The notes under the pieces were generated by a model that saw nothing but the letters and a program-made list of their open reading frames with translations, searched no databases and was not told the DNA's origin. Position numbers and translations under genes: made by a program. From CAUZFZ01 sp963579025 (GTDB taxonomy: Bacteria > Planctomycetota > Planctomycetia > Planctomycetales > Planctomycetaceae), in assembly GCA_963579025.1 (NCBI GenBank), contig CAUZFZ010000297.1, positions 1 to 6,388 of the forward strand: 6,388 nucleotides of DNA, in the 5' to 3' direction. Numbering within the stretch: position 1 is the stretch's first letter; each line of letters starts with the position of its first letter. This document shows, one piece after another, positions 1-6,360 of this stretch.

Positions 1-538
1 TGTCCAGCACGAACCTGTCGATGTCGTTGCGCGGCCAGTCATGCGGCTCGGCGTCGGGCGGCTGCGGTCTGGTGATCGGTTGCAGGCTCCAGAACCTCCG
101 AGCTTCGCGCAGATCGGCGACGGGCGAAGCGACCGCGTGACCGGGAGCATCCGGGTACGGAGCGCCCATCTTCACCCACGCCACAAAGTCGCGGACTTCT
201 TCGGCACTGAGTCTGTCCGCGTCGTCGGGCGGCATGCGGAAATCACGGTCCGCTCGGCGAATCGCTCGAATCAGCAGGCTTCCGTTCGAATCGCGTGGCA
301 GCACGACTTTGCCGGACTGGCCCCCTTTCAGTAGAGCCACGCGCTGGTCGAGCCGCAGTTGGCCCTCGCGCTTGTCGCCCGAGTGGCACTTGAAGCAGCG
401 TTTGACCAGGACTGGCCGAATCCTGCTCTCGAAAAAGTCTTCACCAGTACGTGCGATTTCGTCGGCTGAAGCGGCGAGATTGAACAGACCACTCGGTCCC
501 ACGCACAGCAGAGCCATGCCAGTAAGCAGACGATTCAT
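1..538 (-). CDS. PSCyt1/DUF1549-type planctomycete c-type cytochrome protein, 5' part (truncated by window edge)
   Basis: I translated the minus strand from the ATG at 538-536: 179 codons, open to the window edge. Residues 1 to about 25 look like a signal peptide (basic start, LLTGMALLCV core, ASA before DE), so export is likely. Residues 31-125 match the planctomycete cytochrome c domain PSCyt1. They carry the heme-binding motif C48-F-K-C51-H52 in a KRCFKCHSGDKREGQLRLD context, and the MPP at 102-104 is the probable distal heme-ligand region. FWSLQPI (149-155) and WPRNDIDRFVLD (168-179) then resemble the linker and start of a DUF1549 domain. Family members are usually far longer and end in DUF1553, so most of the gene lies beyond position 1. 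In planctomycetes a DUF1501 gene often follows, but that cannot be seen here. The biochemical role of the family is not established; an extracytoplasmic heme protein is inferred. No clear Shine-Dalgarno precedes the start. Met8 is an alternative start that would shorten the signal peptide. Confidence 0.9.
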   Translation of the reverse strand, partial: MNRLLTGMALLCVGPSGLFNLAASADEIARTGEDFFESRIRPVLVKRCFKCHSGDKREGQLRLDQRVALLKGGQSGKVVLPRDSNGSLLIRAIRRADRDFRMPPDDADRLSAEEVRDFVAWVKMGAPYPDAPGHAVASPVADLREARRFWSLQPITRPQPPDAEPHDWPRNDIDRFVLD

Positions 539-773
539 AAAGGTGCGACTTGAATCACAGACCGGTGGCAAAGGTTCCCGCCAACGCCGAGCCGACCCGG
601 TGCCGAACTCGACTTTGATGCATTTGTGGAATCAATAGGATAAATAAGCAAGCGTTGATGTGTGAGACTGACCGTAGCCACTGTCATCAGACGGTGGGCG
701 TCCCGGGAATGCCCTCGCGAGCGTGGCCACGGCGCAGGCTTAGAAGTCAGGGCCAGTGGCCGACCTCAATGGT

Positions 774-843
774 ATCCGTGGGTCCGCACTGCCATCCGTG
801 GGCCTGTCAGATTTCCCACGGACGGCAGCGCGGACCCACGGAT
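774..843. repeat. Large inverted repeat / hairpin made of four copies of an 8-mer
   Basis: Two 29-base arms (774-802 and 815-843) flank a 12-base loop. Twenty-seven of 29 positions are Watson-Crick pairs. The two exceptions, 788/829 and 794/823, are A against C on the plus strand, which makes them U-G wobbles in an RNA read from the minus strand. Minus-strand RNA would therefore fold into an unbroken 29-bp stem. Each arm holds the 8-mer TCCGTGGG twice, 20 bp apart (775-782 and 795-802; complements at 815-822 and 835-842). There is no T-run on either side, so this is not a classical intrinsic terminator. Its form fits a REP- or MITE-like intergenic repeat, a protein-binding array, or a structured leader. 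Which of these applies cannot be decided from one copy. Confidence 0.85.
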
Positions 844-929
844 GAATTACGATGACCGGTTAAACAAGCGACTGCAACATCTTACAGCGATCCTGAGTTC
901 CATAGTGGCGCTGTCCATCTAACGAGGCC

Positions 930-934
930 GGAGA
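930..934 (+). promoter_or_regulatory. Ribosome binding site of the secreted-protein gene
   Basis: GGAGA ends six bases before the ATG at 941, which is good Shine-Dalgarno spacing. An in-frame TAA at 920-922 rules out a longer N-terminus. Together they fix the start at 941. Confidence 0.7.
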
Positions 935-940
935 TTCAGC

Positions 941-2473
941 ATGCGATCGTTGATCCACTTCACGTGCGTGTCTGTGTTGCTGCCTGGCTTTATCGGCATT
1001 GTTTCAGCCGCCGAACGGCGTGTGCCTCTGTTGAACGTCAGCAAAGACAAACTGCCGAACGACACGGCGCTAGAGAAAAAGTCGAAGCTGACAATCGAGA
1101 ACGCACCGAAGGAACTCGGTGGCAAGGCGTTGAAGGTTGTCTTTGCCCAGGGCGATTCGTTCGGCATGAGCCGCGGTGCCAGCGAGCGGAACTGGACGCC
1201 GTTCACGGCCGTCGAGTTCTCAGCGTTCAATCCGTCACAGCGGACTGTGAAGCTGTCGTTTGCCGTGCGGCATGGAGGCACAACCGGCTTTCAGACGCGC
1301 GTCGACGTACCGGTCACACTCAAACCCGGCAAGAACGAAGTGCGGTTGAGCATTGGCGAAATGCGGAACGTCAACGGTTCGAAACCGGACCTGTCTGATG
1401 TCGTGCACTGGTACCTGGCCTGCCATCCGGGCCAGACGCCGACTCTGTACTTCAGTGACGTCTGGCTCGTCGGTGGTGACGCGGAACCGGCGAGTCAGCC
1501 GACTCGCGTCAAAACGGATCCGGCGAGGCTGGCCCGCATCCGTGCGGCAAAGATGCCGAAGATCACGCAGCCGGTGATGTTCGACACTCCTGAGGCTGAC
1601 GCCATTCTGTCTGCTCTGGAAGTGTTTCCGGCGGACAACGCCTTCAATCAACTTGTTGACGACTGGCCGCTGCATTCCGACTCGAAGGCCATCATCGCGT
1701 CGATCGGGGCCGACAAACCGTTTCGTTACAACCCGGACATGGGGTTTGTCATTGTCCCCCCGAAACAGCCGCGTGTGGCCGTGAAGCTGGTCGAGTATCC
1801 CGGTGAGTCCGACGCTGGACCGTATCCCGTGCCGGATAACATCCCGATCGAAGGCTGGCCGGCGTTCTATCGACGCGACAGTTCTCAATCGCTCACTCTG
1901 GCCGAGGTGCAGCAGCGGCCCGCGAAGTACGAAGGCGACCGGCACGCCATCGTGGTCGATCCAGTCAACCGCAGGCTCTATGAGTTCTTCACGTTCGGGA
2001 AAACGGCCGACGGCTGGGCGGCCGGTCAGGCGTCGATCTTCGACCTGAAGACAAACACGTTGCGGCCCGATGGCTGGACGTCAGCCGATGCGGCCGGCCT
2101 GCCGATCTTTCCGGCCGTTGTCCGCTACGACGAAATTCAACGTGGAGTGGTCGAGCATGCCATGCGCGTCACCGTCCGACGCTCGCGCCGCGCGTACGTC
2201 CATCCGGCGACTCACTACGCCAGCCGGTTGACGGACAAGAACCTCCCGCGCATGGGCGAGCGACTGCGGCTCCGAGCAAACTTCGACATCAGCAGGTTCA
2301 CACCGCCGGTCCAGGCAATCCTGAAGGGTCTGAAGAGATACGGCATGTTGGTCGCCGACAACGGCATCGACTGGGCCATCTCCGTTGCTCCTGACCCGCG
2401 CATTCCTGTGCTGCATGAAGAACTCCGAAAGATCAGAGGCTCGGACTTTGAAGTCGTCGTCGCGCCTGACTGA
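941..2473 (+). CDS. Secreted protein of unknown function: beta-rich N-terminal domain plus conserved C-terminal domain
   Basis: A complete 510-residue protein. Residues 1 to about 24 form a signal peptide (MRSLIHF, hydrophobic core, cleavage probably near VSA-AE), and no further membrane segment is visible, so it should be periplasmic or extracellular. Residues 27-178 look like a beta-sandwich similar to carbohydrate-binding or galactose-binding modules: alternating hydrophobic strands, then TLYFSDVWLVGG at the end. A linker leads to a second domain at about 210-507. From memory this resembles hypothetical secreted proteins of other bacteria, with motifs DRHAIVVD (333-340), GWTSADAAGLPIFPAVVRYDE (378-398), HPATHYAS (421-428), RANFDI (445-450) and YGMLVADNG (467-475). 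I know no assigned activity for it; the conserved His, Asp and Arg residues would be compatible with an enzyme or a binding fold, but this is speculation. The C-terminus (GSDFEVV) looks natural, so the insertion-sequence scar a few bases past the stop seems not to have truncated it. Neighbours give no functional hint. Confidence 0.88.
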   Translation: MRSLIHFTCVSVLLPGFIGIVSAAERRVPLLNVSKDKLPNDTALEKKSKLTIENAPKELGGKALKVVFAQGDSFGMSRGASERNWTPFTAVEFSAFNPSQRTVKLSFAVRHGGTTGFQTRVDVPVTLKPGKNEVRLSIGEMRNVNGSKPDLSDVVHWYLACHPGQTPTLYFSDVWLVGGDAEPASQPTRVKTDPARLARIRAAKMPKITQPVMFDTPEADAILSALEVFPADNAFNQLVDDWPLHSDSKAIIASIGADKPFRYNPDMGFVIVPPKQPRVAVKLVEYPGESDAGPYPVPDNIPIEGWPAFYRRDSSQSLTLAEVQQRPAKYEGDRHAIVVDPVNRRLYEFFTFGKTADGWAAGQASIFDLKTNTLRPDGWTSADAAGLPIFPAVVRYDEIQRGVVEHAMRVTVRRSRRAYVHPATHYASRLTDKNLPRMGERLRLRANFDISRFTPPVQAILKGLKRYGMLVADNGIDWAISVAPDPRIPVLHEELRKIRGSDFEVVVAPD

Positions 2474-3302
2474 ATCTCATCAAACACACTTGATCGCGCA
2501 TCGGCCCGCGTCGAGTAGTCTTCCTGATGAATCCGTTCTTTCTTCAGCGTCGCAAAGAAACTTTCCATCATCGCGTTGTCCCAGCAGTTGCCTTTGCGGC
2601 TCATGCTGCACGAGATGTTCTCTTCGCGAAGCAGGTCCTGGTAAGCCGTACTCGCATACTGACTGCCGCGATCCGAGTGGTGTAATAAACCCACATCCCG
2701 TTCCAGGCGTCGTCGGCCCAGAGCATCACGCAGCGTATCCAGCACAAGGTCCTGCTTCATCCGGTCGCTCATCGACCAGCCCACAATCTTCCGACTGCAC
2801 GCATCCAGCACGCACGCCAGATACAGCCAGCCCTCGCGAGTCCAGATGTAAGTGATATCCGCCAGCCACACTCGATCCGGGGTTTCCTGCTGAAACTCGC
2901 GATTCAGCACGTTTTTCGCCACAGGAAGCGAATGCCGTGAATCCGTTGTCACGCGGAACTTCCGACTCGATGCCGCACGAATTCCATTCGCTCGCATCAG
3001 CTTCGCCACCGTGTTCTCACTCACCTCATGACCCCGAGCCACAAGCTCCTGATGAACACGAGGGCTGCCATAGCCCTTCATATCCCGGTCGGTGTGAATC
3101 GCTTCAATCTCGCACGTCAGATCCGAATGACGTTTCGACCGGACGCTCTCAGAACGATTCCGCCACGCATAGAAGCCACTGCGCGACAGTTCCAGAACTT
3201 CACACATCACTTTCACTGGCCATTCCCCGTGATGCTGTTCGATGAACTCGACACCATCAACTCTGCGTGTGAGGATGATCCTTCGCGATGTGTCGGCCCA
3301 GG
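2474..3302 (-). mobile_element. IS3-family insertion sequence remnant
   Basis: The span holds an orfB fragment (described separately) plus unrecognised flanking sequence. No orfA is found: only about 180 bases separate the orfB homology from the kinase stop codon, and none of the minus-strand frames there shows the helix-turn-helix or leucine-zipper region of an IS3 OrfA. No terminal inverted repeats or target duplication could be identified. The left boundary is sharp, between the stop codon of the secreted-protein gene (2471-2473) and the last recognisable transposase codon (2479-2481). The right boundary is uncertain; 3302 is simply where the orfB frame meets a stop codon. Confidence 0.75.
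2479..3252 (-). pseudogene. IS3-family transposase OrfB, C-terminally truncated
   Basis: OrfB homology begins near FIEQHHGEWPVKVMCEVLEL (first codon 3246-3244) and continues without frameshift or stop. Numbering from the GTG at 3216, it has the SRSGFYAWRNR segment, an HTH_21-like stretch (YGSPRVHQEL to VAKLMRANGI, 49-79), then an integrase-core (rve) domain. The three DDE residues are present: D120 in VWLADITYIW, D182 in HHSDRGSQYAS and E218 in NAMMESFFATLKKE. Recognisable sequence stops at D246 (RSSVFD). In the family this is followed by roughly 40 residues with a Y-N-x-R-R-R-H-S-x-L-G-Y motif, and those are missing. Instead the frame runs through the antisense strand of the secreted-protein gene for 87 more codons, to 2215. 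The 3216 GTG is probably not the original start: family homology extends upstream of it, no ATG is in frame there, and IS3 OrfB is normally made as an OrfAB frameshift product. With no orfA and no C-terminus it is almost certainly inactive. Confidence 0.88.
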
Positions 3303-3362
3303 GAAGTCATGGCACTCAACGGATGCTACTCCCACTGCGGATCAGCACACTTCGAATCGGCA

Positions 3363-3390
3363 GGCCACTTCGGTTGGCCACTTCGGTTGG
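3363..3390. repeat. 13-bp tandem duplication
   Basis: GGCCACTTCGGTT occurs at 3363-3375 and again, identical and head to tail, at 3376-3388, followed by the first two bases of a third unit. It lies in non-coding DNA, so slippage there would cost little. Confidence 0.8.
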
Positions 3391-3414
3391 AAGGCCCCAA
3401 CTTCAGCCCGACAG

Positions 3415-3432
3415 CCACGAAGCCCCTCGTGG
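3415..3432 (-). terminator. Possible terminator hairpin after the kinase gene (weak)
   Basis: Directly after the kinase TGA (3435-3433), the minus strand reads CCACGA, a 6-base loop, then TCGTGG: a perfect 6-bp stem. No U-tract follows, so it is at best a weak or factor-assisted terminator and could be chance. Confidence 0.3.
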
Positions 3433-6069
3433 TCACATCTCCCCGGTGTCGACGAAGCGTTGCAGGACTGGCAGCACGCGTTCGACTTCTGACTTGAATC
3501 GTTCGAACAGTTCCGGGGCAGATGTCAGGTCACCACTCGCAGCCAGTTCTTCGAGTTGCAATCCACACTGCTGTGCGGTTTCGGCATGGAAAAACCGCAT
3601 CGCCCCTTTGATTGTGTGAGCCATGCGACACGCTTCTCTGGCATTGCCATTTGCAATGAACGCCGGCAGCCGGGACAGATTCTCGCGTGTCTCCTCGATG
3701 TAGGACTTGGTGATGTCCTTAAGAATTGCGTGGTCGCCACGCAGTTGGCTCAACGGGCCTGTCCAGTCCACCAGCATTGGCGCTGGTCCTGATGGCAGGA
3801 TGCCTGAAGAAGACACAGACCCGGAAGACGAGACTTCGCCGGGCTCGAAGCGGATGGCGACGGCTATTGCCTGGAACAGCGGTTCAAGGTGGACCGGTTT
3901 CGAAACGTATTCGTCCATGCCGGCGGCCAGGCAGCGTTCGCGGTCGCCGGACATGGCGTGGGCGGTCATCGCGACGATGGGCTGGTGCCTGTCAGTTCCC
4001 TCTTCCGCGGCACGGATCGCGGACGTTGCCTCCATGCCGTCCATGACGGGCATCTGGACGTCCATCAGAATGACGTCGAACTCCTGTTCCGCGAGGAGGG
4101 CGAGGGCCTCCTGGCCATGATTGGCCACGACGGTCGTGTGGCCCGATCCGGAGAGCATGGCCAGTGCGACCTTCTGGTTGGGGAGGCTGTCTTCGACCAG
4201 CAGAATCCGGAGCGGAGGCAGTTCGCTGGGATGCGCTGCCTGCGTCGAGAGCCAGCCGCTCTCGTCAATCTGGTCGAGCCCCATCACGCGCAGGATGATG
4301 TTGTACAGTTCGGATTGTTTGGCGGGTTTCGTCAGTTGTGCGGCGATGCGCAGGTCTTTGCAGCGTTGCTGGTCGCCCTGCTTGCCGGTCGACGTGAGCA
4401 TGACGATGTCGAGGGCCGCCAGGCTGGCATCGGCCCGGATCATTTCGACGAACCCGAATCCGTCCATCTTCGGCATGTGGACGTCGGAGATCAGCAGGCG
4501 GAACGGCCGGCCAGTGCGATGAGCCTCCTGCAACAGGGAGAACCCTTCGAGTGCCGACTCAGCAGTGACAGGTGCCATTTCCTTCGCCAGCAGAACCTGT
4601 TCCAGGATCGTGCGGTTAGTCGCGTTGTCATCGACGACCAGGACGCGTGCGCCTTTGAGTTGAGTGGGGATCGGCGCGGGCTGCCGCGCCTTGTCCGAAA
4701 CGGCGAATCCGGCTGTGAATCGGAAGGTACTGCCCCGACCGTGTTCGCTGTCGATCTCGATTTGGCCGCCCATCATTGAGACCAGCTTGTGGCAGATGGC
4801 CAGTCCCAGACCTGTGCCGCCGTACTCCCGTGTGGTGGACATGTCCGCCTGTTCGAACGGCTCGAAAAGCGTTTCGAGTTTGTCCTGTGCGATTCCGATG
4901 CCGGTGTCGCGCACCGAGAAGTTCAGCAGCAGGTGGCCGTTCTCCTCCGATTCCGGTTCAACACGGATGACGACCTCGCCGGTTGCCGTGAACTTGATGG
5001 CGTTGCTGAGCAGGTTGGTCAGCACCTGCCGCAGTCGACCGGGGTCACCCTCCAGCACGTCGGGAATCGCCGGATCAATAAAGCAGGCCAGTTCCAGATC
5101 TTTCCGCTCCGCCCGCAGTGCCTGAGTCCGCACGGTGTCGCCCACCGTGTCGTGCAGCCGGAAGTCGACCTGCTCAAACTTCAGCATGCCGGCTTCGATT
5201 TTGGAGAAGTCCAGAATGTCGTTGATTACCGACAACAGCGATTCGGTCGAATCGATGACCGTGCTGAGATAGTCACGCTGAACGTCGTCGAGATCGGATT
5301 TGAGCACGAGTTCCGTCAGCCCCATGATGGCATTCATGGGCGTGCGAATTTCGTGGCTCATGTTGGCGAGGAACTCGTTCTTGGCCTGGTCGGCTTTCTT
5401 CAGTTCCTCGGCCAGCGTGACGGCGGTCCGACGCTGTTCTTCAAGCTGTACGGCCTGTTCGTCGAGTTCCGCGGTCCGGCTTTCCAGGTCGGCCGCTCGC
5501 TGTTCCAGCTTCTGATTGACGTACTGCAGCTCGAACGTGGGAGCGATCATGTTGGCGACGTGCGTGAACTCGTCGAGATCGGCCTCCGTGAAGTCGCCTG
5601 CATACTTATCGCTCGCCTGCAACACGCCCAGGAACCCACCGTTCCCGCGCAGGATCGGAACGGCCAGCCAGCCTCGCATCACCGGATGTTCCAGGCCGCG
5701 GTCATCTTTCAGGTCGCTGAAATTCTTCCACTGTGGATGCGACTGCAGTTCCTCGTCCGTCATCAGGACGGCCCGGCGGCTTTGAACAACCACACCCCAG
5801 ATGCCCTTGCCTGTGGGCATGACGTCGTACGTGTTGTACTTGTCGTACTTTTCGGAAAACGAATGCGTGTGCATGGCCTTCTGGAAGTCACCGTCGGGCA
5901 CATAGCTGATGGCCACCTGGTGGGCCTGCACGGCAAGCCTGGCCTGCTGCGACAGCTCGTAGAGCGCTTCCTGGAACGCGCCCGATCCATACGACTCCAC
6001 CCACGCGCGATCCAGATGGACCACCGCGGCCCGTGCCGGTGGGTTGTCGATGTTGCGGTTCTGGTCCAT
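3433..6069 (-). CDS. Cytoplasmic hybrid sensor histidine kinase: GAF-HisKA-HATPase-REC-REC-HPt
   Basis: A complete 878-residue phosphorelay kinase with no signal peptide or membrane segment, so it should sense a cytoplasmic cue. Domains in order: GAF-like sensor (about 30-180); charged coiled coil (about 183-230); HisKA with phospho-acceptor H239 in ANMSHEIRTPMNAIMG; HATPase_c with N-box NLLSNAIKF (352-360), DTGIG (388-392), FEPFEQAD (402-409) and GGTGLGLA (417-424). First receiver: acidic D480-D481, phospho-site D529, T559, K581. Second receiver: E626-D627, phospho-site D670, T702, K724. A Ser/Gly/Pro-rich linker (about 741-764) leads to a C-terminal HPt domain with H818 in AHTIKGAMRFF. All catalytic and phosphotransfer residues are intact, so a His-Asp-His relay from H239 to H818 is expected, with output through an unlinked response regulator; none is in the window. 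The start is fixed by an in-frame stop at 6093-6091. AAGGA at 6085-6081 lies 11 bases from the ATG, a rather long spacing. The ligand of the GAF domain is unknown. Confidence 0.95.
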   Translation of the reverse strand: MDQNRNIDNPPARAAVVHLDRAWVESYGSGAFQEALYELSQQARLAVQAHQVAISYVPDGDFQKAMHTHSFSEKYDKYNTYDVMPTGKGIWGVVVQSRRAVLMTDEELQSHPQWKNFSDLKDDRGLEHPVMRGWLAVPILRGNGGFLGVLQASDKYAGDFTEADLDEFTHVANMIAPTFELQYVNQKLEQRAADLESRTAELDEQAVQLEEQRRTAVTLAEELKKADQAKNEFLANMSHEIRTPMNAIMGLTELVLKSDLDDVQRDYLSTVIDSTESLLSVINDILDFSKIEAGMLKFEQVDFRLHDTVGDTVRTQALRAERKDLELACFIDPAIPDVLEGDPGRLRQVLTNLLSNAIKFTATGEVVIRVEPESEENGHLLLNFSVRDTGIGIAQDKLETLFEPFEQADMSTTREYGGTGLGLAICHKLVSMMGGQIEIDSEHGRGSTFRFTAGFAVSDKARQPAPIPTQLKGARVLVVDDNATNRTILEQVLLAKEMAPVTAESALEGFSLLQEAHRTGRPFRLLISDVHMPKMDGFGFVEMIRADASLAALDIVMLTSTGKQGDQQRCKDLRIAAQLTKPAKQSELYNIILRVMGLDQIDESGWLSTQAAHPSELPPLRILLVEDSLPNQKVALAMLSGSGHTTVVANHGQEALALLAEQEFDVILMDVQMPVMDGMEATSAIRAAEEGTDRHQPIVAMTAHAMSGDRERCLAAGMDEYVSKPVHLEPLFQAIAVAIRFEPGEVSSSGSVSSSGILPSGPAPMLVDWTGPLSQLRGDHAILKDITKSYIEETRENLSRLPAFIANGNAREACRMAHTIKGAMRFFHAETAQQCGLQLEELAASGDLTSAPELFERFKSEVERVLPVLQRFVDTGEM

Positions 6070-6358
6070 GCTCGGCGGATTCCTTCGGGTTCATTCATCG
6101 TATCACCGAACATGCTCAGCCGGTAGCAGCGACTGCAGCTAACTTCCGCCTCGATGGGTGGTTACGCCATTCAACGTAATCCCTGCAACCGGGTCCGGAA
6201 TCAACACAGCCGTCAACATCGGTCGTATCGCATTCATCACGGCATACGGTGCAACCCGATTGAGGGCGTGATCCCAAAACGTGGGTGTTGGGGAATCGGG
6301 AAAATATCGAGACTCCCTTCCGGTTGATGGTTGAAGTCGGACCGGGAAAGGAGTCTCG
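6070..6358. other. Divergent intergenic region upstream of the kinase and of the 6359 gene
   Basis: This separates the kinase (minus) from a plus-strand gene starting at 6359, so promoters for both should lie here. No convincing consensus promoter is visible. A small inverted repeat, TTACG/CGTAA with an 8-base spacer, lies at 6162-6179 and could be an operator or chance. The last 53 bases belong to the hairpin at 6306-6360. A minus-strand open frame across 6139-6372 has no recognisable homology and overlaps that hairpin; I do not call it a gene. Confidence 0.55.
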
Positions 6359-6360
6359 AT
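6306..6360 (+). promoter_or_regulatory. Hairpin sequestering the Shine-Dalgarno and start codon of the 6359 gene
   Basis: The outer stem is 11 perfect base pairs (6306-6316 with 6350-6360, ATCGAGACTCC against GGAGTCTCGAT). After one C-A mismatch (6317/6349) come 4 more pairs (6318-6321 with 6345-6348). A bulged G6344 is followed by 3 further pairs (6322-6324 with 6341-6343), closing a 16-base loop. In plus-strand RNA the whole Shine-Dalgarno AAAGGAG and the first two bases of the ATG would be base-paired or at the mismatch. Such a structure usually limits translation unless it is opened or transcription starts inside it. It is known for transposase genes (RBS occlusion in read-through transcripts) and for leader-controlled genes. 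Which applies here is unknown. Confidence 0.7.
6347..6353 (+). promoter_or_regulatory. Strong ribosome binding site of the 6359 gene
   Basis: AAAGGAG with a 5-base spacer to the ATG at 6359 is the best Shine-Dalgarno in the window, and it is the main reason for calling a gene start there. It lies inside the right arm of the hairpin. Confidence 0.65.

Larger units (their letters stand above)
539..940. other. Divergent intergenic region, about 400 bp
   Basis: This gap separates the divergent starts of the PSCyt1-type gene (minus) and the secreted-protein gene (plus), so the promoters of both are expected here. I could not pick a convincing -35/-10 pair on either strand. An AT-richer patch around 625-655 is the likeliest place for the minus-strand promoter, but this is only inference. 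The short open frames inside show no recognisable protein and no ribosome binding site. The one strong structure is the inverted repeat at 774-843. A 10-bp palindrome, CGTGGCCACG, also lies at 722-731; it is short enough to be chance. Confidence 0.6.
3253..3432. other. Non-coding stretch between transposase remnant and kinase gene
   Basis: I checked the minus-strand frames here for an IS3 OrfA tail and found none: stops occur and the translations are low in pattern. The stretch holds a 13-bp tandem duplication (3363-3388) and a short hairpin beside the kinase stop codon. Part of it may still derive from the insertion sequence. Confidence 0.5.

Noticed and set aside
774..843. Intrinsic terminator or CRISPR repeats
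   Set aside because: No T-run flanks the hairpin, and no gene ends nearby on either strand. Only four copies of an 8-mer in mirror arrangement are present, not a repeat-spacer array.
655..922. Short plus-strand open frames in the left intergenic region
   Set aside because: They read through the inverted repeat, lack ribosome binding sites and show no protein pattern.
1235..1945. A 236-codon minus-strand open frame inside the secreted-protein gene
   Set aside because: Arginine- and histidine-rich translation typical of a shadow frame. The plus-strand frame has a signal peptide, a Shine-Dalgarno sequence and conserved motifs.
3253..3432. IS3 orfA remnant upstream of orfB
   Set aside because: None of the minus-strand frames checked shows helix-turn-helix or leucine-zipper sequence, and the space is too short for a full orfA.
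3889..4779. A 296-codon plus-strand open frame opposite the receiver domains
   Set aside because: Also a shadow of the kinase; the translation mirrors receiver codons and has no family signature or ribosome binding site.
4789..6126. A 445-codon plus-strand open frame opposite the kinase gene
   Set aside because: It is the antisense shadow of the histidine kinase, whose minus-strand frame has complete family motifs. The plus-strand product shows no recognisable domain. Long antisense frames are common in GC-rich genes.
6162..6179. Small inverted repeat TTACG/CGTAA as an operator
   Set aside because: Five base pairs with an 8-base spacer is expected often by chance; no second copy or promoter was found near it.
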